The notes beneath the pieces are model-generated. The model was not told where the DNA came from, searched no databases, and saw only the letters and a program-made list of their open reading frames with translations. 23,823 nt of DNA from Burkholderiales bacterium (GTDB lineage: Bacteria > Pseudomonadota > Gammaproteobacteria > Burkholderiales > Burkholderiaceae_C), in contig JANXTP010000140.1 of NCBI GenBank assembly GCA_025352345.1, forward strand, positions 1 to 23,823, in the 5' to 3' direction. Shown piece by piece: positions 7,774 through 14,012 of the stretch (the stretch's first letter is position 1; each line of letters starts with the position of its first letter). Position numbers and translations under genes: made by a program.

Positions 7774-8409
7774 TCAGGGGATGCCCACGGTCTTGTGCGT
7801 CTGCACGCTGAGCCGCCACTGCGGGTGCGCGAGGCAGTAGTCGATGGCTGCCCGCGTGTGGCGGCGCTGTTCGAGGCCATCCATCGGCTGCAGGAAGAAC
7901 AGTCCGAAGTCGAGCGCCGCGAAGCGCTCGGGCAGCGCAGCGGGCTGCGGGTACACCAGCTTCAGCTCGTGGCCGTGCGTCATCACCAGCGGCGCGTCGG
8001 CCTTCGGGCTGACGCAGATCCAGTCCAGCCCCGCCGGTGCGGGCTGCGTGCCGTTGGTTTCGACGGCCACCTCGAAGCCCAGCGCGTGCAGCGCGTCGAT
8101 CAGCGGCTCATCGAGCTGCAGCAGCGGTTCGCCGCCGGTGCACACGACCAGGGGCTTGCCCGGCCGCCCTGCCGGCCACTGCCGCGCGATGTGTTCGGCC
8201 AGCGCGGCCGGTGTGTCGAACTTGCCACCACCGGGGCCATCGGTGCCGACGAAATCGGTGTCGCAGAAGTTGCACACCGAACCAACACGATCGGCCTCGC
8301 GGCCCGACCAGAGGTTGCAGCCGGCGAAGCGGCAGAACACCGCCGCGCGACCGGCCTGGCCGCCCTCGCCTTGCAGCGTGTAGTAGACCTCCTTGACGGC
8401 GTAGGTCAT
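7774..8409 (-). CDS. queE: 7-carboxy-7-deazaguanine synthase (radical SAM)
   Basis: QueE is a radical S-adenosylmethionine enzyme that contracts 6-carboxytetrahydropterin to 7-carboxy-7-deazaguanine. The 211-residue protein starts M-T-Y-A-V-K-E-V-Y-Y-T-L-Q-G-E-G, the usual N-terminus. The iron-sulphur ligands are Cys31, Cys46 and Cys49: a C-x14-C-x2-C arrangement with the extended loop seen in one QueE subgroup rather than the standard C-x3-C-x2-C. C-D-T-D-F follows directly, and the SAM-binding T-G-G-E-P-L-L-Q is at 91-98. It lies 16 bases after queD and 22 before queF in one operon. The ATG at 8409 fits the family start; upstream in-frame codons overlap queD. Confidence 0.95.
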   Translation of the reverse strand: MTYAVKEVYYTLQGEGGQAGRAAVFCRFAGCNLWSGREADRVGSVCNFCDTDFVGTDGPGGGKFDTPAALAEHIARQWPAGRPGKPLVVCTGGEPLLQLDEPLIDALHALGFEVAVETNGTQPAPAGLDWICVSPKADAPLVMTHGHELKLVYPQPAALPERFAALDFGLFFLQPMDGLEQRRHTRAAIDYCLAHPQWRLSVQTHKTVGIP

Positions 8410-8425
8410 GCTGGGTTGCCCATGA

Positions 8426-9529
8426 TCACATCGGCCCGGCAAGTGCCACATCGCCCACCGACACGATCGCGCCACAGCCAGGTGTCTCGAACAGATCGAC
8501 CCGGTCAAGCTGCGGCAGCTGGTGCCGCGCCTGGTCGACGATCCAGCCAGCGATGCGGGCGGTGTCGCCATCGGCCAGGTCGGCAATTTCATGGATGGGC
8601 TGGTGATCGAGCTGCAGGAAGATCGGGTTGAACGCCGACTTCACATCGCCGAAGTCGACCGCCCAGCCCAGCAGCTCATCCAGCGGCGCTGCCAGGTGCA
8701 GGCGCAGCGTGTAGGTGTGGCCGTGCAGGCGGCGCAGCCCGCTGCCATCGGGGGCGTGTCGCAGCCGCACCGCGGCGTCGAGCGTCATCTGCTTCCAGAT
8801 GCGGTGTAGCGTGCCGTCAAACACCGCGCCACAGCTGCCGGTCTCAAACACGGTGACAGTGACCAGCCCGGGCAACTGCGGTGCCAGGCGCTCCCACAGC
8901 CAGCTGGCAAGCCATTCGCTGGTCGGGTTGGCGAGACCCGGCAGATCGTTCAGGCAGCCGTAGTTCAGCTGGCAATGCAGTGGCGCCCAGACCGCATCGA
9001 GGTCGTCGTGGTTGAGGGCGGGGTCACCGCTTGCGTCACTTGCACGCGCATGCAGCACCACCTCGAATCCATGCCCGTGCATCGTTCCGCACTTGTGGCC
9101 CAGCGGCACATTCGGCAACCAGTGGGCCGACTGGAAGGCATAGCGCCGCCAGAGCTGGCTGCGCCCGGCGCTATCGAGCAGGGCGCCTTGTTGTGCGGTG
9201 CTCTGCACGCCGAGCTCGACGCCGCTGGGCAGATCAAGCCGGTCGCGCAGCCAGCGGGCCAGATGCACGTCGGTCGGATTCGGCAGCTGCTCGTTGAGCA
9301 GCCGGTGGTCGAGCAGCGCCACGTTGGCTTGCAGCTCGCCGCGCAAACGTTCCACTTCGCCGCCCGGAAACACAGCCCAACCTGCCGGCAGCGCGCAGCG
9401 CAGCTTCGCGACAAAGCCATGGCCGTGCAAACGACCCGAGGGATGCCCGGCAGGCAGCGCGTCGAGCTGCCGTGCGGCCTCGAAGCCGGCCTGGGCGCAG
9501 AACACCGTGCGGGTGGGTAACGACGACAT
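8426..9529 (-). CDS. queD: QueD-type 6-carboxytetrahydropterin synthase with three tandem PTPS-fold domains
   Basis: Its place between queC and queE and its PTPS motifs identify it as the QueD step (dihydroneopterin triphosphate to 6-carboxytetrahydropterin). At 367 residues it is about three times a normal QueD (about 120). Three repeats are visible. Domain 1 (about 8-115) has L-H-G-H (His35, His37) and L-D-H (Asp74, His75), but Arg20 replaces the first zinc His, Ser31 the catalytic Cys, and the terminal Glu is gone. Domain 2 (about 129-238) has the full zinc set His136, His151, His153, plus Cys147 and Glu229, but reads L-N-Y (189-190) in place of L-D-H. Domain 3 (about 248-358) has D-F-G-D (292-295), Asp308-His309 and Glu348, but Val254 and Leu265 replace the zinc His and Cys. 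The ATG at 9529 was chosen; a GTG three bases earlier is possible. It begins five bases after queC. Confidence 0.9.
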   Translation of the reverse strand: MSSLPTRTVFCAQAGFEAARQLDALPAGHPSGRLHGHGFVAKLRCALPAGWAVFPGGEVERLRGELQANVALLDHRLLNEQLPNPTDVHLARWLRDRLDLPSGVELGVQSTAQQGALLDSAGRSQLWRRYAFQSAHWLPNVPLGHKCGTMHGHGFEVVLHARASDASGDPALNHDDLDAVWAPLHCQLNYGCLNDLPGLANPTSEWLASWLWERLAPQLPGLVTVTVFETGSCGAVFDGTLHRIWKQMTLDAAVRLRHAPDGSGLRRLHGHTYTLRLHLAAPLDELLGWAVDFGDVKSAFNPIFLQLDHQPIHEIADLADGDTARIAGWIVDQARHQLPQLDRVDLFETPGCGAIVSVGDVALAGPM

Positions 9530-9534
9530 CACGT

Positions 9535-10251
9535 TCAGACCATGCCGAAGCGCACCAGCAGCGGGTCGCGTGCACCCGCCTCGGCAAAGCCCTTGGCGCG
9601 CAGCACGCAGGAGTCGCAGCCACCGCAGGGCCGGCCGTCACCGCCGGGGTCATAGCAGCTGCTGGTCTGCGCGTAATCGACGTCGAGGCGCAGGCCCTCG
9701 TGGATGATCTGCGCCTTGCTCATCGCAATCAGCGGCGCATGGATCTTCAGGCGCTGCGTGCCTTCGACGCCGGCCCGTGTCGCCAGATTGGCCATCGCCT
9801 CGAAGGCCGCGATGTAGTCAGGGCGGCAGTCCGGGTAGCCGGAGTAGTCGAGCGCATTGACGCCGATGAAGATGTCGGTCGAGCCCAACGTTTCGGCCCA
9901 GGCCAGCGCGAAGCTGAGAAACACCGTGTTGCGCGCCGGCACGTAGGTGATCGGGATGCCATGCGACATCTCGTCGGCGCTGCGGTCTTTCGGCACGGCA
10001 ATGTCGGCGGTCAACGCCGAGGCACCGAAGGCACGCAGGTCGATCTGCGCGGTGACATGCTTCACCACGCCCTGGCTGCGCACGATCACATCGGCAGCGT
10101 TCAGCTCATGCACATGGCGTTGACCATAGCGAAAGCTCAGCGCGCAAGGCTCGAAGCCCCGCTCCCGCGCGATCGCCAGCACCGTCGAGGAATCGAGCCC
10201 TCCGCTCAGAAGCACCACCGCGGGTGGCCGCTTCGACTGACTTCCGCACAT
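9535..10251 (-). CDS. queC: 7-cyano-7-deazaguanine synthase
   Basis: QueC converts 7-carboxy-7-deazaguanine to preQ0 using ATP and ammonia. The 238-residue protein has the PP-loop S-G-G-L-D-S-S at residues 16-22, F-R-Y-G-Q-R-H (40-46), V-P-A-R-N-T-V-F (104-111), G-V-N-A-L-D-Y-S-G-Y-P-D-C-R (130-143), and the zinc site Cys199, Cys209, Cys212, Cys215. All expected catalytic and metal residues are present. The ATG at 10251 has GGGAG seven bases upstream and is preferred over a GTG at 10278. It is the first gene of the queC-queD-queE-queF operon and is divergent from the secreted-protein gene at 10442. Confidence 0.96.
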   Translation of the reverse strand: MCGSQSKRPPAVVLLSGGLDSSTVLAIARERGFEPCALSFRYGQRHVHELNAADVIVRSQGVVKHVTAQIDLRAFGASALTADIAVPKDRSADEMSHGIPITYVPARNTVFLSFALAWAETLGSTDIFIGVNALDYSGYPDCRPDYIAAFEAMANLATRAGVEGTQRLKIHAPLIAMSKAQIIHEGLRLDVDYAQTSSCYDPGGDGRPCGGCDSCVLRAKGFAEAGARDPLLVRFGMV

Positions 10252-10275
10252 CCCCTGACTCCCGGACGACTGGTC

Positions 10276-10295
10276 CACTGAACAACGTTCCAGTG
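10276..10295. promoter_or_regulatory. Small dyad in the queC upstream region
   Basis: CACTGAAC (10276-10283) and GTT-C-CAGTG (10287-10295) form an 8-bp stem with a single bulged C and a three-base loop. It lies 25 bases upstream of the queC ATG, in the 190-base divergent gap. It could be an operator or leader hairpin. It does not look like a preQ1 aptamer. Confidence 0.25.
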
Positions 10296-10441
10296 TAGTG
10301 GGCTGCCCCAGGCATCGGGCCGCTGCCGGGTCTTGCAGGACTCAGGTGAGCAGAAGTAAAGCCGATGTCCTACATCGCCAGCGTGTCGTCGCAACGACAC
10401 TGTTGATCGTTGTAGACCCATACAAACTCTCTTTGACCTCC

Positions 10442-10909
10442 ATGAAAAAGACCCTTGCCCTGCTCCTTGCTGTCGCCGCCATCACCTCAGCCCATGCGGG
10501 AACCAGCGTCGGCGTGTCGATCGGCATCAACCAACCCGGCGTCTACGGCCGCATCAACATCGGCGATGTGCCGCGCCCTGCCCTGGTCTACGAGCAGCCG
10601 GTGATCATCGCGCCGCCGGTGGTCGCTTACGAACGTCTGCCGATCTACCTTTACGTGCCGCCTGTGCAGCAGCAGGACTGGCGCCGCTACTGCGGCCGCT
10701 ACAACGCCTGCGGACAACCGGTGTATTTCGTCCAGGACCAGTGGGTGCGTGAGCGCTACCAGCAGGAGCACCCGGGCTGGGACAAAGGCCGCAAGCGCGG
10801 CTGGGACAAGCACGATCGAGATGATCACCGTGGCGGCGACGATAGCGATCGCGGACACGATGGGGACGATGACCACGGACATGGCCACGGCAAAGGTCGC
10901 GACCACTGA
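10442..10909 (+). CDS. Small secreted protein with Asp/His/Gly-rich tail
   Basis: Function unknown. The 155-residue product starts M-K-K-T-L-A-L-L-L-A-V-A-A and has a Sec signal peptide with likely cleavage after A-H-A at residue 19. The mature part begins G-T-S-V-G-V-S-I-G-I-N and continues Y-G-R-I-N-I-G-D. A Pro/Val/Tyr-rich stretch (about 45-80) follows, then a W-R-R-Y-C-G-R-Y-N-A-C-G segment with two cysteines that could form a disulphide. From about residue 120 to the end it is almost only Asp, His, Gly, Arg and Lys. Its design parallels the protein at 4151-4567, but the middle and tail differ, so the two are distant relatives or convergent. The ATG at 10442 is preferred because it begins the signal peptide. 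An intrinsic terminator lies 57 bases after the stop. Confidence 0.82.
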   Translation: MKKTLALLLAVAAITSAHAGTSVGVSIGINQPGVYGRINIGDVPRPALVYEQPVIIAPPVVAYERLPIYLYVPPVQQQDWRRYCGRYNACGQPVYFVQDQWVRERYQQEHPGWDKGRKRGWDKHDRDDHRGGDDSDRGHDGDDDHGHGHGKGRDH

Positions 10910-10966
10910 AAAACCGGAACGCAGCGCGCATCGACTATCCTCAGTCACTCGCTGCTCATCCCCAAG

Positions 10967-10990
10967 GCCTTGATCTTCAAGGCTTTTTTT
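10967..10990 (+). terminator. Intrinsic terminator, ending two bases before the next start codon
   Basis: A perfect 7-bp stem (GCCTTGA / TCAAGGC) with a three-base TCT loop is followed immediately by seven T residues (10984-10990). This is a textbook Rho-independent terminator for the secreted-protein gene ending at 10909. Only two bases separate the T-run from the GTG assigned as the start of the Suv3-like helicase, so it also occupies that gene's ribosome-binding region. Confidence 0.88.
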
Positions 10991-10992
10991 CT

Positions 10993-13203
10993 GTGTCCGA
11001 CACCCTGAACCTGCCCAACCCGCGCCATGCGGCGCGACTGCCTGCGCACATCGGAAAAGCCCAGTTCGAACGCATCCGCCAGGCGGCGTATCGGCTGCCG
11101 CAGGTCGTCAAGCCGGGCGACTTCATCGCCGAGCGCAGCGCGGGCTTCGAGGAGCACCTCGACAAACTCGGGCTGGTGCTGCTTCAGAAACCCGTGGCTG
11201 GTGCGCGACCCAGCCGCTGGATCGCGCCCGATCTGATCGACAGTGCGCTGGCGCACCTCGACGCGGTCGGCAACGGGCCCAATGTGCGTGCGCTGATGCT
11301 GGAACGCACCGCGGCGCTGGAAGCGATGGGCGTGGCGCGCGATGCGGGCGTGTGGACGCGGCTGATCAGCCACGCGCTGACGCTTGCGGAAACCGGCTGG
11401 AAAGTACCGGTGCTGTTTCGCGTGCCGGTCGATGCCACCGCCGTGTGGACCTACTACCGCGATGGCGACAACGCAGCGCTGCGGGCCGCGCTCGGCACGC
11501 CGCCGCCCTTTGCGAATGCAACAGAACTGGTCGCGCACCTCGATGACCTCGTGGCGCGCAGCCGCGCGTTCAAGCCGAACCACCTCGAATCGCTGCTGCC
11601 GCGTTTGCAATCCGAATGCGCCACGCCGCAGGCGCTGACCGAGCTGAAAGCCGCGCTGATGCGCGCGCAGGACCGCTGGGAACACCGCGCCGCCGAACTC
11701 GACACGATCGAAGGCCTGAACAGCGAGCTGGCCTTCCAGGGCTACCCCGACACCTTCGAGAAGGCACGCCGCCTTCAGCGCAGCGTCACGCTGTACGTCG
11801 GCCCGCCGAACAGCGGCAAAACCCACGCGGCATTCGAGCGGCTGGCGCAGGCCCACGATGGCGCTTATCTGGCGCCATTGCGCTTGTTGGCACTCGAAGG
11901 CCGCGACCGGCTGGTCGGCCGAGGTGTGCCTTGCTCGCTGCTGACCGGCGAAGAAAACGTGCCAGCCGATGGCGCACGGGTGGTGTCGAGCACCATCGAG
12001 ATGGTCGGCACCAACAAGCCGATCGATGTCGCGGTGATCGACGAGGCGCAGATGATCTTCGACCCGTCACGCGGCTGGGCCTGGACGCAGGCCATCGTCG
12101 CGGTGCCGGCCAACGAGGTCATCATCATCTGCTCGGCTTATGCGGTGCCTGCGATCGAGAACCTGCTGGGTCTGTGCGGCGAGCGCTGCACCGTGCGGCA
12201 TTTCGACCGCAAGCAGCATGTCGATCTGCTGCCGCACCCGATCGCCACTTCGGCGCTGAAGCTGGGCGATGCGGTGGTGGCGTTCAGCCGCCGCGACGTG
12301 CTGACGCTGCGCGACCAGATCGCTGCCGACGGCCACCCGGTGTCGGTGATCTACGGCGCACTGCCGCCCGAAGTGCGGCGGCGTGAGGCCGAGCGCTTCG
12401 CCACCGGTGAGTCGCACATCCTCGTGGCCACCGATGCGATCGGCATGGGGCTGAACCTGCCGATCCGCCGCGTGCTGTTCAGCACGATGACCAAGTTCGA
12501 CGGCACCGCCGACCGCGCGCTCAATGAATCGGAAGTGCACCAGATTGCCGGCCGCGCCGGGCGCTTCGGCATCCATGAGGAAGGCTTCGTCGGCGTGCTG
12601 AAGGACGCCGAGCCGCAGGCCGCGCGGATGCTGAAGGAACTGCTGCCGAAAACACCCCGCGCGCCGCGTGACTTCAAGGCACCGGTGGCGCCGAATGGCT
12701 GGCATGTCGACACCATTTCGTCGCGCCTGCACAAGACCAAACTGCGCGAGGTGCTGGGCGTGTTCGTCGAACAGCTGAAGCTCGACGACGCCCACTTCGC
12801 GGTGGCCGAGCTCGACCAGATGCTGGACCTGGCCGAGCAGCTCGACCGCTGCGCGCCCGGTCTGACGCTGAAGGAACGCTTCACCTATGCGCAGGCACCC
12901 GTCGATACCCGCACCGACACCCAGGTGCAGGAGTTCCTGGACTGGACCAGCAGCCACGCACTGACCGGCAAGGCCGGCACGCCGTGGTTCCTGAAAGACG
13001 TCGATGGCCACAGCCGCCTCGACCGGATGGAACAGGCGTTGCGCGCCGTCACGCTGTGGCTGTGGCTGGACCTGCGCTTCCCCGGCGTCTACGGCCACCT
13101 CGACGCCGTGCTCGAATTGCGTCGCCAGCTGAACGACGGCATCGAGCGGCAGTTGAAGGGCAAGCGGCCGCTGGCGCAGGTGCGGCACCGGGCTAGGCAT
13201 TGA
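10993..13203 (+). CDS. Suv3-like RNA helicase (relative of the mitochondrial degradosome helicase)
   Basis: The product is a 736-residue superfamily 2 helicase most like Suv3, which unwinds RNA 3'-5' in the mitochondrial degradosome. Walker A is G-P-P-N-S-G-K-T (270-277), followed by the Suv3-typical A-P-L-R-L-L-A-L-E and L-L-T-G-E-E (293-321). The DEAD-box position reads D-E-A-Q (350-353). V-A-T-D-A-I-G-M-G-L-N-L is at 478-489 and motif VI Q-I-A-G-R-A-G-R at 517-524. The C-terminal part has L-T-L-K-E-R-F-T-Y-A-Q-A-P-V near 625 and W-L-W-L-D-L-R-F-P near 695, matching the Suv3 C-terminal domain. About 255 residues precede the helicase core and I do not recognise them. The start is a GTG directly after a terminator with no Shine-Dalgarno, so the true start or transcript structure is uncertain. 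RNA turnover is the inferred role; the bacterial partner is unknown. Confidence 0.9.
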   Translation: MSDTLNLPNPRHAARLPAHIGKAQFERIRQAAYRLPQVVKPGDFIAERSAGFEEHLDKLGLVLLQKPVAGARPSRWIAPDLIDSALAHLDAVGNGPNVRALMLERTAALEAMGVARDAGVWTRLISHALTLAETGWKVPVLFRVPVDATAVWTYYRDGDNAALRAALGTPPPFANATELVAHLDDLVARSRAFKPNHLESLLPRLQSECATPQALTELKAALMRAQDRWEHRAAELDTIEGLNSELAFQGYPDTFEKARRLQRSVTLYVGPPNSGKTHAAFERLAQAHDGAYLAPLRLLALEGRDRLVGRGVPCSLLTGEENVPADGARVVSSTIEMVGTNKPIDVAVIDEAQMIFDPSRGWAWTQAIVAVPANEVIIICSAYAVPAIENLLGLCGERCTVRHFDRKQHVDLLPHPIATSALKLGDAVVAFSRRDVLTLRDQIAADGHPVSVIYGALPPEVRRREAERFATGESHILVATDAIGMGLNLPIRRVLFSTMTKFDGTADRALNESEVHQIAGRAGRFGIHEEGFVGVLKDAEPQAARMLKELLPKTPRAPRDFKAPVAPNGWHVDTISSRLHKTKLREVLGVFVEQLKLDDAHFAVAELDQMLDLAEQLDRCAPGLTLKERFTYAQAPVDTRTDTQVQEFLDWTSSHALTGKAGTPWFLKDVDGHSRLDRMEQALRAVTLWLWLDLRFPGVYGHLDAVLELRRQLNDGIERQLKGKRPLAQVRHRARH

Positions 13204-13224
13204 GGTGAGCAGGTTCGATGCCAC

Positions 13225-13251
13225 CATGTCGCTTACTCAGTAAGCCACATG
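13225..13251. promoter_or_regulatory. 27-bp near-perfect palindrome upstream of vapBC, probable operator
   Basis: CATGT-C-GCTTAC-TCA-GTAAGC-C-ACATG is symmetric over 27 bases with a single C/C mismatch per arm and a three-base centre. It lies 39 bases upstream of the antitoxin ATG, next to TAGACT (13252-13257), a -10-like match. AbrB-type antitoxins commonly autorepress by binding palindromes at their own promoter, and this is the obvious candidate site. A role as a terminator of the helicase gene is less likely because there is no T-run. Confidence 0.6.
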
Positions 13252-13290
13252 TAGACTCGAACGATCGATCCACCCAGCCGGAGTCGCACC

Positions 13291-13575
13291 ATGGCTGCTG
13301 CCACGCTCACTGAAAAAGGCCAGATCGTCATTCCAGCGGACATTCGTGCGCGTTACGAGTTGACGCCCGGCACACAAGTCGAATTCGTCGACGAAGGTGG
13401 CGTAATTCGGCTGCTGGTTCGCCGCCGGGTGGTGCCGTCCGACCCGCAGGCGGGTTACGGAATGATCAAGATCGAGCCGAGCAAGGCAGGCCGCCCTGCT
13501 CGCCGCCTGGCCGACTTCGACCCGGCATCGCTGCTCAATCCGTCACGGCCAAAGCACCACAGCGGCAAAAAATGA
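13291..13575 (+). CDS. vapB: AbrB/MazE-fold antitoxin (VapB type)
   Basis: The 94-residue product has an N-terminal swapped-hairpin AbrB DNA-binding domain. T-L-T-E-K-G-Q-I-V-I-P-A-D-I-R at residues 5-19 is the diagnostic segment, followed by L-T-P-G-T-Q-V-E-F-V (24-33). The C-terminal half (about 50-94) is Pro- and charge-rich, as expected for the flexible part that wraps and blocks a PIN toxin. CGGAG lies seven bases before the ATG. Its stop overlaps the toxin start (ATGA), the usual arrangement for co-translated antitoxin-toxin pairs. It probably represses its own promoter through the palindrome at 13225-13251. Confidence 0.9.
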   Translation: MAAATLTEKGQIVIPADIRARYELTPGTQVEFVDEGGVIRLLVRRRVVPSDPQAGYGMIKIEPSKAGRPARRLADFDPASLLNPSRPKHHSGKK

Positions 13576-13988
13576 TCGCCGTCGACACCAACATCCTGGC
13601 GCGCTTCTACTGCGACGATCCTGAAGACACCGAAGCTCAGCGACAGCGGCCCATCGCACGCCGTGTGATGGTCGAGTCGCCCTCGTTGTTCGTTCCTCTG
13701 ACGGTGATCATCGAATTCGAGTGGGTGATGCGAGGCTTTTACGAGGCCGTGCCGGCCTCGTTCTGTCACGCCATCGAGCACCTGCTGGGCATGCCGCACG
13801 TCACTGTGGAGCGCTGGCAATACGTCAAGGATGCGCTGGGGCTGCACATGCGCGGGCTCGACTTCGCCGACGCCCTGCACTGGGCCAGCAGCATCGGCTG
13901 CGAACGCCTGGTGACCTTCGACGACCGAGGTTTCGCTCGGCGCGCTCGGCGTCTCGAACTGGCGCCTGAAGTCACGCTGGCCAGGTAG
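13572..13988 (+). CDS. vapC: PIN-domain ribonuclease toxin (VapC type)
   Basis: The 138-residue protein is a PIN-domain nuclease. It starts M-I-A-V-D-T-N-I-L-A with metal-binding Asp5. The further acidic positions are Glu48 (V-I-I-E-F-E-W), Asp97 in L-D-F-A-D-A-L-H, and Asp117/Asp118 in T-F-D-D-R-G-F. These are the conserved acidic residues of VapC toxins, which cut tRNA or rRNA at specific sites; the target cannot be read from sequence. Start and antitoxin stop overlap by four bases. It is followed after 24 bases by the MmeI-like restriction gene, so this pair forms the left edge of an accessory block. Confidence 0.92.
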   Translation: MIAVDTNILARFYCDDPEDTEAQRQRPIARRVMVESPSLFVPLTVIIEFEWVMRGFYEAVPASFCHAIEHLLGMPHVTVERWQYVKDALGLHMRGLDFADALHWASSIGCERLVTFDDRGFARRARRLELAPEVTLAR

Positions 13989-14012
13989 GCCACCCACTCC
14001 GCACCCACCGCG

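Noticed and set aside
10252..10441. Possible preQ1 riboswitch upstream of queC
   Set aside because: I looked for the compact preQ1-I aptamer pattern (short stem, then an A-rich tail pairing back) on the minus strand and did not see it. Only a small bulged dyad at 10276-10295 is present. A covariance-model search would be decisive.
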